The position numbers and the translations under genes were made by a program. This document shows, in pieces, positions 33,326 to 45,941 of a stretch of DNA of 64,000 bases. The DNA is taken from positions 4,774,881-4,838,880 of the forward strand of contig CM075771.1 of assembly GCA_037974665.1 (NCBI GenBank), read 5' to 3'. Every line of letters begins with the position of its first letter. Position 1 is the first letter of the stretch. The notes beneath the pieces are model-generated. The model worked only from the letters and a program-made list of their open reading frames with translations, made no database searches and was not told the DNA's origin. The stretch is from Ehretia macrophylla. Taxonomy: Eukaryota; Streptophyta; Magnoliopsida; Boraginales; Ehretiaceae.

Positions 33326-33881
33326 ATCATGTTGAGGGCACAATTCCTATATGTGTTAACGGTTCACAGTGCTAGCCTTGAGAGATGGCCCATTCAAAAG
33401 GCCCAATGGGCTTAATGACAACCCATCTGCTTTAACAAAGCAGCATCCTCGCAAGACGTGATATCAACACATTGTAGGCTCCTCTGATATCACGCGAGTC
33501 AGGTCGTCGTCCTTTTAACAACTCACGACGTACGATCCGGGACGGGAAAACATAGCCAAAGAAGAAAAATGGCCTGAAATTGATGAAAACGTTCAATTTT
33601 GGGCTCCAAAAAGGGCACAGCGAGCAAGCTGGCTGCATCTATCATAGAGCACTCAGAGAGCCTTACAACGGTATGCTGTGCGCTGCATAACTCCTTACAG
33701 ATCAAAAGTTATGGGCACCGGAGCGACGAAAACCTGGTATCAAACCCTACGCCCTCGGTTTCCGGGCCCGGCCTCTACGTGAAGCGAAGTTGTCTTGCCC
33801 AATGTTCCATGGGATTCGGTAATAGAGAATTGGTGGATAAAGCATCTTGGCAACCCTAACCAGGGCAAAAAAAATTGAAAA

Positions 33882-34001
33882 GGGGTTGCAACACGAGGAC
33901 TTCCCAGGGGGTCAACCATCCTAGTACTAATATTGCCCAAGCATGCTTAACTTCGGAGTTCTGATGGGATCCGGTACATTAGTACTGGTATGATCGCACC
34001 C
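33882..34001 (-). rRNA. 5S rRNA: 5S rRNA gene copy 11, degenerate
   Basis: Full length with about seven changes: ggggttgc, gtcaacc, actaatattg, gcatgc, ggtacat and agtactgg. Confidence 0.9.
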
Positions 34002-34554
34002 GTCATGTTGAGGGCACAATTCCTATATGTGTTAACGGTTCACAGGCCCAGCCTAGAGATATGGCCCATTCAAAAGGCCCAATGGGCTTAACGACAACCC
34101 ATCCGCTTCAACAACGCAGCATCCTCGCAAGACGTGATATCGACACGTTGTAGGGCCCTCTGATGTCTCACGAGTCAGGTTGTCATCCTTTTAACATCTC
34201 ACGACATACGATCCGGGAAGAAAAAACAGGGTAAAAGAAGAAAAGTGGCCTGAAACTGATTAAAACATTCGATTTTGGGCTCCAAAAATGGGCACACAGA
34301 GCTCGCTGCCCCCGTCGTAGAGCTCTCAGAGAGCTTTGCAACTGTATGCTATGCGCTGCGTAACTCCTTACGGATCAAAAGTTATGGGCACCGGAGCGAC
34401 AGATACCTGGTCACAAACCCTACGCCCTCGGTTTGCGGGCTCGGCCTCTACGTGAAGCGAAGTTGTCTTGCCCAATGTTCCGTGGGATTCGGTAATAGAG
34501 ATTTGGTGGATAAAGTATCTTGGCAACCATAACCAGGGCAAAAAAAATTGAAAA

Positions 34555-34673
34555 AGGGGTGCAACACGAGGACTTCCCAGGGGGTCACCTATCCTAGTAC
34601 TACTCTCGCCCAAACACGCTTAGCTTCGGAGTGTAATGGGATTCGGTGCATTATTGCTGGTATGATCGTACCC
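34555..34673 (-). rRNA. 5S rRNA: 5S rRNA gene copy 12, 119 nt, degenerate
   Basis: One net base is lost (gagtgtaatggg for gagttctgatggg) just 5' of box A. Other changes are aggggtgc, cacctatc, ccaaacac, cttagc, gattcgg, attattg and cgtaccc. Probably a pseudogene. Confidence 0.9.
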
Positions 34674-35230
34674 GTCATGTTAAGGGCACAATTCCTATAT
34701 GTGTTAATGGTTCACAGTGCCATCCCAGAGAGATGGCCCATTCAAAACGCCCAATAGGCTTAACGACAACCTATCCGCTCCAACAACGCAGCATCCTTGC
34801 AAGACGTGATATCGACATGTTGTTGGGCCCTCTGATGTACTGCGAGTCAGGTTGTCGTCCTTTTAACAGCTCATGACGTACGATCTGGGACGGAAAAATA
34901 GAGCAAAAGAACAAAAGTGGCCTGAAACTGATGAAAACGTTCGATTTTGGGCTCCAAAAATGGGCAAAGTGAGCAATCTGGCTGCCCCTATCGTAGAGCT
35001 CTCAGAGAGCTTTGCAACGGTATGATGTGCGCTGCGTAACTCCTTACGGATCAAAAGTTATGGGCAGCGGAGCGACGGAGATCTGGTCACAAACCCTACG
35101 CCCTCGGTTTACGGGCCCAGCCTCTACGTGAAGCGAGGTTGTCTTGCCCAATGTTCTGTGGGATTCGGTAATAGAGATTTGGTGGATTAAGTATCTTGGC
35201 AACCCTAACCAGGGCAAAAAAAATTGAAAA

Positions 35231-35350
35231 GGGGGTGCAACACGAGGACTTCCCAAGGGGTCACCCGTCCTAGTACTACTCTCGCCCAAGCACGCTTAGC
35301 TTCGGAGTTCTGATGGGATTCGGTGCATTAGTGCTGGTATGATCACACCC
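35231..35350 (-). rRNA. 5S rRNA: 5S rRNA gene copy 13
   Basis: Full length with about five changes: ccaagggg, cacccgtcc, cttagc, gattcgg and gatcacacc. Confidence 0.92.
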
Positions 35351-35907
35351 GTCATGTTGAGGGCACAATTCCAATATGTGTTAACGGTTCACAGTGCCAG
35401 CCTAAAGAGATGGCTCATTCAAAAGGCCTAATGGGCTTAACGACAACCCATCCGCTTCAACAACGCAGCATCCTCGCAAGACGTGATATCGACATGTTGT
35501 AGGGCCCTCTGATGTACCGAGAGTCAGGTTGTCGTTCTTTTAACAACTCACGACGTACGATCCGGGACTGAAAAATATAGCAAAAGAACAAAAGTGGCCT
35601 AAAACTGATGAAAACGTTCGATTTTGGGCTCCAAAAATTGGCACAGCAAGCATGCTTGCTGCCCCCGTCGTAGAGCTCTCAGAGAGCTTTGCAACGGTAT
35701 GCTGTGCGCCGCGTAACTCCTTACGGATTAAAAGTTATGGGCACTGGAGCGACGGAGACCTGGTCACAAACCCTACGCCCTTGGTTTGCGGGCCTGGCCT
35801 CTACGTGAAGCGAAGTTGTCTTGCCCAATGTTCCATGGTATTCGGTAATAGAGATTTGGTGGATAAAGTATCTTGGCAACCATAACCAGGGCAAAATAAA
35901 TTGAAAA

Positions 35908-36027
35908 GGGGGTGCAACACGAGGACTTCCAAGGGGGTCACCCATCCTAGTACTACTCTCGCCCAAGCTCGCTTAACTTTGGACTTCTAATGGGATTCGG
36001 TGCATTAGTACTGGTATGATTGCACCC
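35908..36027 (-). rRNA. 5S rRNA: 5S rRNA gene copy 14, degenerate
   Basis: Full length with about eight changes: tccaaggg, aagctcgc, actttggac, ttctaatg, gattcgg, agtactgg and gattgcacc. Confidence 0.9.
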
Positions 36028-36583
36028 GTCTTGTTGAGGGCACAATTCCTATATGTGTTAATGGTTCACAGTGCCAGCCTAGAGAGATGGCCCATTCAAA
36101 AGGCCCAATGGGCTTAACGACAACCCATCCGCTTCAACAACGCAACATCCTCGCAAGACATGATATCAACACATTGTAGGGCCCTCTGATGTACCGCGGG
36201 TCAGGTTGTCGTCCTTTTAACAGCTCACGACGTACAATACGGGACGGAAAAACAGAGCAAAAGAAGAAAATTGGCCTGAAACTGATGAAAACGTTCGATT
36301 TTGGGCTCCAAAAATGGGCACAGCGAGCAAGCTGGCTGCCCCTGTCGTAGAGCTCTCAGAGAGTTTGCAACGGTATGCTGTGCACCACGTAACTCCTTAC
36401 GGATCAAAAGTTATGGGCACTGGAGCGACGGAGACCTGGTCACAAACACTACGCCCTCGGTTTGCGGGCCCAGCCTCTACGTGAAGCGAAGTTGTCTTGT
36501 CCAATGTTCCGTGGGATTCGGTAATAGTGATTTGGTGGATAAAGTATCTTTGCAACCCTAACCAGGGCAAAAAAAATTAAAAA

Positions 36584-36703
36584 GGGGGTGCAACACGAGG
36601 ACTTCCCAGGGGGTCACCCATCCTAGTACTACTCTCGCCCAAGCACGCTTAACTTCAGTGTTCTGTTGGGATCCGGTGCATTAGTGCTGGTATGATCACA
36701 CCC
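36584..36703 (-). rRNA. 5S rRNA: 5S rRNA gene copy 15
   Basis: Full length. It carries cttcagtgttctgttggg, a three-change signature shared only with the next copy, plus gatcacacc. Its upstream flank cgtgttgttgaggg is also shared with copy 16, so the two are recent duplicates. Confidence 0.92.
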
Positions 36704-37260
36704 GTGTTGTTGAGGGTGCAATTCCTATATGTGTTAACGGTTCACAGTGCCAACCTAGAGAGATGGCCCTTTCGAAAGGCCTAATGGGCTTAACGACAAC
36801 CCATGCACTTCAACAACGCAGTATCCTAATAAGACGTGATATCAACACATTGTAGGGCCCTTTGATGTCCCGCGAGTCATGTTGTCGTCCTTTTAACATC
36901 TCACGACATGCGATCCGGGACGGAAAAATAGAGCAAAAGAACAAAAGTGGCCTGAAACTGATGAAAACGGTCGATTTTGGGCTCCCAAAACGGGTACAGC
37001 GAGCAAGCTCGCTGCCCCCGTCGTAGGGCTCTCAGAGAGTTTTGCAACGATATGTTGTGCGTTGCGTAATTCCTTACGGATCAAAAGTTATGGGCACCGC
37101 AATGACGGAGACCTGGTCACAAACCCTACGCCCTCGGTTTGCGGGCCCAGCCTCTACGTGAAGCGAAGTTGTCTTGCCCAATGTTCCATGGGATTCGGTA
37201 ATAGAGATTTGGTGGATAAAGTATCTTGGCAACCCTAACCAGGGCAAAAAAAATTGAAAA

Positions 37261-37380
37261 GGGGGTGCAACACGAGTACTTCCCGGGGGGTCACCCATCC
37301 TAGTACTACTCTCGCCCAAGCACGCTTAACTTCAGTGTTCTGTTGGGATCCGGTGCATTAGTGCTGGTATGATCGCACCC
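37261..37380 (-). rRNA. 5S rRNA: 5S rRNA gene copy 16
   Basis: Full length. It shares cttcagtgttctgttggg with copy 15, and gagtacttcccgggg with copy 17, so it links a local run of related units. Confidence 0.92.
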
Positions 37381-37937
37381 GTGTTGTTGAGGGCGCAATT
37401 CCTATATGTGTTAACGGTTCACAGTGCCAGCCTAGAGAGATGGCCCTTTCGAAAGGCCTAATGGGCATAACGACAACCCATCCACTTCAACAACGCAGTA
37501 TCCTCATAAGACGTGATATCGACACATTGTAGGGCCCTCTGATGTCCCGCGAGTCATGTTGTCGTCCTTTTAACATCTCACGACATGCGATCCGGGACGG
37601 AAAAATAGAGCAAAAGGACAAAAGTGGCCTGAAATTGATGAAAACGTTCGATTTTGGGCTCCCAAAACTGGCACAGCGAGCATGCTCGCTGCCCCCGTCG
37701 TAGAGCTCTTAGAGAGTTTTGCAACGATATGTTGTGCACCGCGTAATTCCTTACGGATCAAAAGTTATGGGCACCGCAACGACGGAGACCTGGTCACAAA
37801 CCCTACGCCCTTGGTTTGCGGGCCCAGCCTCTACGTGAAGCGAAGTTGTCTTGCCCAATGTTTAGTGGGATTCGGTAATAGAGATTTGGTGGATAAAGTA
37901 TCTTGGCAACCCTAACCAGGGCAAAAAAAATTGAAAA

Positions 37938-38057
37938 GGGGGTACAACACGAGTACTTCCCGGGGGGTCACCCATCCTAGTACTACTCTCGCCCAAGCAC
38001 GCTTAACTTCGGAGTTCTTATGGGATCCGGTGCATTAGTGCTCGTATGATCGCACCC
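37938..38057 (-). rRNA. 5S rRNA: 5S rRNA gene copy 17
   Basis: Full length with gggtaca, gagtact, cccgggg, ttcttatg and gctcgtatg. The gagtacttcccgggg stretch matches copy 16. Confidence 0.92.
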
Positions 38058-38614
38058 GTGATGTTGAGGGCACAATTCCAATATGTGTTAACGGTTCACA
38101 GTGCCAGCCTAGAGAGATGGCCCATTCAAAAGGCCCAATGGGCCTAACAACAACCCATCTGCTTTAACAACGCAGCATCCTCGCATGACATGATATCGAC
38201 ACGTTACGGGACCCCCTGATGTCCTGCGAGTCAGGTTGTCATCCTTTTAACAGCTCACGGCGTACGATCTAGGACGAAAAAATAGTGCAAAAGAACAAAA
38301 CTGGTATGAAACTAATGAAAACGTTCAATTTTGGGCTCCAAAAATGGGCACAGCGAGCAAGCTGGCTGCCCCCGTCGTAGAGCTCTAAGAGAGCTTTGCA
38401 ACGGTATGCTGTGCGCCGCGTAACTCCTTACGTATCAAAAGTTATGGGCACCGGAGCGACGGAGACCTGGTCACAGACCCTACGCCCTCGGTTTGCTGGC
38501 CCAGCCTCTACGTGAAGCGAAGTTGTCTTGCCCAATGTTCCATGGGATTCGGTAATAGAGATTTGGTGGATAATGTATCTTGGCAACCCTAACCAGGGCA
38601 AAAATAATTGAAAT

Positions 38615-38734
38615 GGGGGTGCCACACGGGGACTTCCTAGGGGGTCACCCATCCTAGTACAACTCTCGCCCAAGCACGCTTAACTTCGGAGTTCTGATGG
38701 GATCCGGTACATTAGTGCTTGTATCATCGCACCC
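38615..38734 (-). rRNA. 5S rRNA: 5S rRNA gene copy 18
   Basis: Full length with about seven changes: tgccacacggg, cctaggg, gtacaact, ggtacat and gcttgtatcatc. Confidence 0.91.
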
Positions 38735-39291
38735 GTCATGTTGAGGGCACAATTTCTATATGTGTTAACGGTTCACAGTGCCAGCCTGGAGAGATGGCCC
38801 ATTCAAAAGGCCCAATTGGCTTAACGAAAACCCATCCGCTTCAACAACGCAGCATCCTCGCAAGACATGATATCGACACATTGTAGGGCCCTCTGATGTA
38901 CCCAGAGTCAAGTTGTTGTCCTTTTAACAGCTCACGACGTACGATCCGGGACGAAAAAATAGGGCAAAAGAAGAAAAGTGGCCTAAAACTAATGAAAACG
39001 TTCGATTTTGGGTGCCAAAAATGGGCAAAGCGAGCAAGCTCACTGCCCCCATCATAGAGCTTTCAGAGAGCTTTGCAACGATATGCAGTGCACCGCGTAA
39101 CTCCTTACGGATAAAAAATTATGGGCACCGGAGCGACGGAGACCTGGTCACAAACTCTACGCCCTCGGTTTGCGGGCCTAGCCTCCACATGAAGCAAAGT
39201 TGTCCTGCCCAATGTTCCGTGGGATTCGGTAATAGAGATTTGGTGGATAAAGTATCTTGGCAACCCTAACCAGGGCAAAAAAAATTGAAAA

Positions 39292-39411
39292 GGGGGTGCA
39301 ACGCGAGGACTTCTCAAGGGGTCACCCATCCTAGTACGACTCTCACCCAAGCACGCTTAACTTCGGAGTTCTGATGGGATCCGGTGCATTAGTGCGGGTA
39401 TGATCGCACAC
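39292..39411 (-). rRNA. 5S rRNA: 5S rRNA gene copy 19
   Basis: Full length with about seven changes: acgcgagg, tctcaagg, gtacgact, ctcaccc, gtgcgggt and gcacac. Only about 29 bp of its 5' flank survives before a spacer deletion at about 39440; the TATA-like element remains. Confidence 0.91.
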
Positions 39412-39429
39412 GTCATGTTTAGGGCACAA

Positions 39430-39450
39430 TTCCTATATGTGGTATCGACA
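39430..39450. other. Spacer deletion junction (572-bp unit), start of higher-order block A
   Basis: tatatgtg is joined to gtggtatcgacacg, deleting about 105 bp. The shared GTG at the join suggests microhomology. The GGCCCA/TGGGCT cluster upstream of copy 19 is lost. The variant gtggtatcga also starts the related unit at about 47545, where the spacer is complete. Confidence 0.8.
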
Positions 39451-39863
39451 CGTTGTAAGGCCCTCTGATGTCCCGCGAGTCAGGTTGTCGTCCTTTTAAC
39501 AGCTCACGACGTACGATCCGGGATGGAAAAATAGAGCAAAAGAACAAAAGTGGCCTAAAACTGATAAAAACATTCAATTTTGGGCTCCAAAAATGGGCAT
39601 AGCGAGCAAGCTAGCTGCCTCCGTCGGAGAGCTCTCAGAGAGCTTTGCAATGGTATGCTGTGCGCCACGTAACTCCTTACGGATCAAAAGTTATGGGTAC
39701 CGGAGCGACGGAGACCTGGTCATCAACCCTACGCCCTCGGTTTGCGGGCCCAGCCTCTACGTGAAGCGAAGTTGTCTTGCCCAATGTTCCGTGGGATTCG
39801 GTAATAGAGAATTGGTGGATACAGTATCCTGGCAACCCTAACCCAGACAAAAAAAATTGAAAA

Positions 39864-39983
39864 GGGGGTGCAACCCGAGGACTTCCCAAGGGGTCACCCA
39901 TCCTAGTACTATTCTCGCCCAAGCACGTTTAACTTAGGAGTTCGGATGGGATCCGGTGCATTAGTGCTGGTATGATCGCACCC
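39864..39983 (-). rRNA. 5S rRNA: 5S rRNA gene copy 20
   Basis: Full length with acccgagg, ccaagggg, ctattctc and the signature acgtttaacttaggagttcg, shared with copy 32 and in part with copy 43. Confidence 0.92.
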
Positions 39984-40540
39984 GTCATGTTGAGGGCACA
40001 ATTCCTATATGTATTAACGGTTCACAATGCCAGCCTAGAAAGATGGCCCATTCAAAAGGCCCAATCGGCTTAACGAAAACCCATCCACTTCAACAACACA
40101 GCATCCTCGCAAGACGTGATATCGACACGTTGTAGGGACCTCTGATGTCCTGCGAGTCAGGTAGTTGTCCTCTTAACAGCTCACGACGTATGATACGGGA
40201 CAGAAAAACTGAGTAAAAGAAGAAAAATGGCTTGAAACTGATGAAAACGTTCGATTTTGGGCTCTGAAAACGGGCACAGCGAGTAATCTGTCTGCCCTCG
40301 TGGTAGAGCTCTCAGAGAACTTTGCAACGGTATGCTGTGCGCAGCGTAACTCCTTACGGATCAAAAGTTATGGGCATTGGAGCGACGGAGACCTGGTCAC
40401 AAACCCTACGCCCTCGGTTTGCGGGCCCGGCCACTATGTTAAGCGAAGTTGTCTTGCCCAATGTTCCGTGGGATTCGGTAATAGAGATTTGGTGGATAAA
40501 GTATCTTGGCAATCCGAACCAGGGCAAAAAAAATTGAAAA

Positions 40541-40660
40541 GCCGGTGCAACACGAGGACTTCTCAGGGGCTCACCCATCCTGGTACTACTCTCGCCCAAG
40601 CACACTTAACTTCGGAGTTCTGATGGGATCTGGTGCATTAGCGCTGGTATGATCGCACCC
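40541..40660 (-). rRNA. 5S rRNA: 5S rRNA gene copy 21
   Basis: Full length. The 3' end is gccggtgc and the 3' third has caggggctcacc, both shared with copies 44 and 45. Other changes: cctggtac, cacactt, gatctgg and agcgctgg. Confidence 0.92.
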
Positions 40661-41216
40661 GTCATGTTGACAGCACAATTCCTATATGTGTTAACAATTC
40701 ACAGTGCCAGCCTAGAGAGATGGCCCATTCAAAAGGCCTAATGGGCTTAACGACAACCCATCCACTTCCACAACGCAGCATCCTTGCAAGACGTGATATC
40801 GACACGTTGTCGGGCCTCTGATGTCCCGCGGGTCAGGTTGCCGCCCTTTTAACAGCTCACGACGTACGATCCGGGACGGAAAAACAGGGCAAAAGAAGAA
40901 AAGTGTCCTGAAACTGATGTAAATGTTCGATCTTGGGCTCCAAAAATGGGCAAAGCGAGCAAGCTAGCTGCCCCCGTCGTAGAGCTCTCAGAGAGCTATG
41001 CAACGGTATGCTGTGCGCCACGTAACTTCTTACGGATCAAAAGTTATGGGCACCGGAGCGACAGAGACCTAGTCAAAAACCCTACGCCCTCGGTTTGCGG
41101 GCCCAACCTCTACGTGAAACGAAGTTGTCCTGCCCAATGTTCTGAGGTATTCGGTAATAGAGATTTGGTGGATAAAGTATCTTGGCAACCCTAACCAGGG
41201 CAAAAAAAATTGAAAA

Positions 41217-41336
41217 GGGGGTGCAACACGAGGACTTCCCAGGGGGTCACTAATCGTAGTACTACTCTTGCCCAAGCACGCTTAACTTCAGAGTTCTGAT
41301 GGGATCCAGTGCATTAGTGCTGGTATGATCACACCC
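41217..41336 (-). rRNA. 5S rRNA: 5S rRNA gene copy 22
   Basis: Full length with cactaatcgtag, ctcttgcc, cttcagag, gatccagtg and gatcacacc. Its flanking spacer variants (ggtcaaaaaccc, gaggtattcgg) match copy 33. Confidence 0.92.
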
Positions 41337-41892
41337 GTCATGTTGAGGGCACAATTCCTATATGTGTTATTGATTCACAGTGCCAGCCTAGAGAGATGGC
41401 CCATTCAAAAGGCCCAATGGGCTTATTGACAACCCATTCGCTTCAACAACGCAGCATCCTCGCAAGACGTGATATCGACATGTTGTAGGGCCCTCTGATG
41501 TCCCGCGAGTCAGGTTGTTGTCCTTTTAACAGCTCACGACGTACAATCCATGACGAAAAAATAGAGCAAAAGAACAAAAGTGGCCTGAAACGGATAAAAA
41601 CGTTCAATTTTGGGCTAAAAAAAGGGCACAGCGAGGAAGCTAGCTGCCCCTGTTGTAGAGCTCTCAGAGGGATTTGCAACGGTATGCTGTGCGCTGCGTA
41701 ACACCTTACGGATCAAAAGTTATGGGCACCGGAGCGACGGAGACCTGGTCATAAACCCTACGCCCTCGGTTTGCGGGCCCGGCCTCTACGTGAAGCGAAG
41801 TTGTCTTGCCCAATGTTCCATGGGATTCGGTAATAGAGATTTGGTGGATAAAGTATCTTGGAAACCCTAGCCAGGGCAAAAAAAATTGAAAA

Positions 41893-42012
41893 GGGGGTGC
41901 AACACGAGGACTTCCCAGTGGGTCACCCATCCTAGTACTACTCTCGCCCAAGCACGCTTAACTTCGGAGTTCTGATGGGATCCGGTGCACTAGTGCTGGT
42001 ATGATCGCACCC
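41893..42012 (-). rRNA. 5S rRNA: 5S rRNA gene copy 23, near consensus
   Basis: Full length with only two changes by eye: cccagtggg and gtgcactag, both shared with copy 34. Confidence 0.93.
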
Positions 42013-42569
42013 GACATGTTGAGGGCACAATTCCTATATGTGTTAATGGTTCACAGTCCCAGCCTAGAGAGATGGCCCATTCAAAAGGGCCAATGGGCTT
42101 AACGACAACCCATCCACTCTAACAACGCAGCATCCTCGCAAGACGTGATATCGACACGTTGTAGGGCCCTCTGATGTCCCGCGAGTCAAGTTGTCGTCCT
42201 TTTAATAGCTCACGACATACGATCCGGGATAAAAAAATAGAGCAAAATAACAAAAGTGGCCAGAAACTGATGAAAACGTTCGATTTTGTGCTCCAAAATC
42301 GGGCACAGTGAGCAAGCTAGCTGCCCCTATCGTAGGGCTCTCAGAGAGCTTTGCAACGGTATGATGTACGCCGCGTAACTCCTTACAGATCAAAAGTTAT
42401 GGACACCGGAGCGACGGAGACCTGGTCACAAACCCTACGCCCTCGGTTTACGGGCCCAGCCTCTATGTGAAGCGAAGTTGTTTTACCCAATGTTCCGTGG
42501 GATTCGGTAATAGAGATTTGGTGGATAAAGTATCTTGGCAACCCTAACTAGGGCAAAAAAAATTGAAAA

Positions 42570-42689
42570 GCGGGTGCAACACGAGGACTTCCCAGGGGGT
42601 CACCCATCCTAGTACTACTCTCGCCCAATCACGCTTAACTTCGGAGTTCTAATGGGATCCGGTGCATTAGTGCTGGTATGATCGCACCC
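42570..42689 (-). rRNA. 5S rRNA: 5S rRNA gene copy 24
   Basis: Full length with three changes: gcgggtgc at the 3' end (shared with copies 35, 37 and 39), cccaatcac and ttctaatg. Confidence 0.93.
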
Positions 42690-43242
42690 ATCATGTTGAG
42701 GGCACAATTCCTATATGTGTTAACGGTTCACAGTGCCAGCCTAGAGATATGGCCCATTCAAAAGGCCCAATGGGCTTAACGACAACCCATCCGCTTCAAC
42801 AACGCAGCATCCTCGCAAGACGTGATGTCGACACGTTGTAGGGCCTTCTGATGTCCTGCGAGTCAGGTTGTCATCCTTTTAACAGCTCACGACGTACGAT
42901 CTGGGATGGAAAAATAGAGGAAAAGAAGAAAAGTGGCCTGAAACTGATGAAAATGTTTGATTTTGGGCTCCAAAAATGGGCACAGCTAGCTCGCTGCCCC
43001 CGTCGTAGAGCTCTCAAAGAGCTTTGCAACGGTATGCTGTGCGCTGCGTAACACCTTACAGACGAAAAGTTATGGGCACTAGAGCGATAGAGACCTGGTC
43101 ACGAACCCTACACCCTCAGTTTGCGGGCCCGGCCTCCACGTGCAGCGAAATTGTCTTGCCCAATGTTCCGTGGGATTCGGTATTAGAGATTTTATGGATA
43201 AAGTATCTTGGCAACCCTAACCAGGGCAAAAAAAATTGAAAC

Positions 43243-43362
43243 GTGGGTGCAACACGAGGACTTCCTATGGGGTCACCCATCCTAGCACTACTCTCGCCCA
43301 AGCACGCTTAACTTCGGAGTTCTGATGGGATCCGGTGCATTAGTGGTGGTATAATCTCACCT
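43243..43362 (-). rRNA. 5S rRNA: 5S rRNA gene copy 25
   Basis: Full length, member of a subfamily with cctatgggg and ctagcact. It also has gtgggtgc at the 3' end and gtggtggtataatctcacct at the 5' end, so the first transcribed bases are altered. Confidence 0.91.
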
Positions 43363-43916
43363 ATCATGTTGAGGGCACAATTCCTATATGTGTTAACGGT
43401 TCACAGTGCTAGCCTAGGGAGATGGCCCATTCAAAAGGCCCAATGGGCTTAACGACAACCCATCCGCTTCAACAACGCAGCATCCTCGCCAGACGTGATG
43501 TCGACACGTTGTAGGGCCTTCTGATGTCCTGCGAGTCAGGTTGTCATCCTTTTAACAGCTCACGACGTACGATCTGGGATGGAAAAATAGAGCAAAAGAA
43601 GAAAAGTGGCCTGAAACTGATGAAAATGTTCGATTTTGGGCTCCAAAAATGGGCACAGCTAGCTCTCTGCCCCCGTCGTAGAGCTCTCAAAGAGCTTTGC
43701 AACGGTATGCTCTGCGCTGCGTAACTCCTTACGGATCAAAAGTTATGGGCACTAGAGCGACAGACACCTGGTCACAAACCCTACGCCCTCGGTTTGCCGG
43801 GCCGGCCTCCACGTGAAGCGAAATTGTCTTGCCCAATGTTCCGTGGGATTCGGTAACAGAGATTTGATGGATAAAGTATCTTGGCAACCCTAACCAGGGC
43901 AAAAAAAATTGAAAAC

Positions 43917-44036
43917 GGGGGTACAACACGAGGACTTCCTATGGGGTCACCCATCCTAGCACTACTTTCGCCCAAGCACGCCTAACTTCAGAGTTCTGAT
44001 GGGATCCGGTGCATTGGTGCTGGTATGATCGCACCC
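43917..44036 (-). rRNA. 5S rRNA: 5S rRNA gene copy 26
   Basis: Full length, subfamily cctatgggg/ctagcact, plus gggtaca, ctttcgcc, cgcctaacttcag and cattggtg. Confidence 0.91.
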
Positions 44037-44592
44037 ATCATGTTGAGGGCACAATTTCTATATGTGTTAACGGTTCACAGTGCCAGCCTAGAGATATGGC
44101 CCATTCAAAAGTCCCAATGGGATTAACGACAACCCATCCGCTTCAACAACGTAGCATCCTCGCAAGACGTGATATCGACACGTTGTAGGGCCCTCTGATA
44201 ACCCGCGAGTCAGGTTGTCGTCCTTCTAACAGCTGAGGACGTACAATCCGGGACGAAAAAACAGAGCAAAAGAAGAAAATTGACCTGAAAATGATGAAAA
44301 CGTTCGATTTTGGGCTCCAAAAAGGGCACAGTGAGCAAGCTAGTTACCCCCGTAGTAGAGCTCTCAGAGAGCTTTGCAACGGTATGCCATGCGCCGCGTA
44401 ACTCCTTACGGATCAAAAGTTATGGGCGCCGGAGCGACGAAGACCTGGTCACAAACCCTACGCCCTCGGTTTGCGGGCCCGGCCTCCACGTGCAGCGAAA
44501 TTGTCTTGCCCAATGTTCCGTGGGATTCGGTAATAGAGATTTGATGGATAAAGTATCTTGGCAACCCTAACCAGGGAAAAAAAAATTGAAAC

Positions 44593-44712
44593 GTGGGTGC
44601 AACACGAGGACTTCCTATGGGGTCACCCATCCTAGCACTACTCTCGCCCAAGCACGCTTAACTTCGGAGTTCTGATGGGATCCGGTGCATTAGTGCTAGT
44701 ATAATCTCACCT
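44593..44712 (-). rRNA. 5S rRNA: 5S rRNA gene copy 27
   Basis: Full length, subfamily cctatgggg/ctagcact, with gtgggtgc and tagtataatctcacct, nearly as in copy 25. The spacer downstream (lower coordinates) instead matches that of copy 37, so this unit looks like a recombinant of two subfamilies. Confidence 0.91.
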
Positions 44713-45268
44713 ATCATGTTGAGGGCACAATTCCTATATGTGTTAACGGTTCACAGTGCCAGCCTAGACAGATGGCCTATTCAAAAGGCCCAATGGGCTT
44801 AACGACAACCCATCCGCTTCAACAACACAGCATCCTCGCAAGACGTGATATCGACACGTTGTAGGCTCCTCTGATGTACCACGAGTCAGGTTGTCGTCCT
44901 TTTAACAGGGCACGATGTACGATATGGGATGGAAAAACAGGGCAAAAGAAAGAAGTGTCCTGAAACTGATGAAAACGTTCGATTTTGGGCTCCAAAAAGG
45001 GGCACAGCGAGCAATCTCGCTGCACCTGTCGTAGAGCTCTCAGAGAGCTTTGCAACGGTATGCTGTGCGCCGCGTAACTCCTTACGGATAAAAAGTTAGT
45101 GGCACCGGAGCGACGGAGACCTGGTCACAAACCCTACGCCATCGGATTGCGGGCCCAGCCTCTATGTGAAGCGAAGTTGTCTTGGCCAATGCTCCGTGGG
45201 ATTCGGTAATTTAGATTTCGTGGATAAAGTATCTTGGCAACCCTAACCAGGGCAAAAAAAATTGAAAA

Positions 45269-45388
45269 GGGGGTTCAACACGAGGACTTCTCAAGGGGTC
45301 ACCCATCCTAGTACTACACTCGCCCAAGCACGCTTAACTTCGGAGTTCTGATGGGATTCGGTGCATTAGTGCTGGTATGATCGCACCC
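45269..45388 (-). rRNA. 5S rRNA: 5S rRNA gene copy 28
   Basis: Full length with gggttca, ctcaaggg, actacact and gattcgg. The flank gttgaggccataattctt, with altered GC element, is shared with copy 38. Confidence 0.92.
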
Positions 45389-45941
45389 GTCATGTTGAGG
45401 CCATAATTCTTATTTGTGTTAACGGTTCACAGTTCCAGCCTAGAGAGATGGCCCATTCAAAAGGCCCAATGGGCTTAACGACAACCCATCCGCTTCAAAA
45501 ACCCAGCATCCTCGCAAGACGTGATATCGACACGTTGTAGGGCCCTCTGATGTCCCATGAGTTAGGTTGTCATCCTTTTAACAGCTCACGACGTACGATC
45601 TGGGACGGAAAAATAGAGCAAAAGAAGAAAAGTGGCCTGAAACTGATGAAAATGTTCGATTTTGGGCTCCAAAAAGGGGCACAGCTAGCAAGCTGCCCCC
45701 GTCGTAGAGCTCTCAAAGAGCTTTGCAATGGTATGCTGTGCGCTGCGTAACACCTTACGGATCAAAAGTTATGGGCAATGGAGCGATAGAGACCTGGTCA
45801 CGAACCCTACGCCCTCAGTTTGCGGGCCCGGCCTCCACGTGCAGCGAAATTGTCTTGCCCAATGTTCCGTGGGATTCGGTAATAGAGATTTGATGGATAA
45901 AGTATCTTGGCAACCCTAACCAGGGCAAAAAAAATTGAAAC

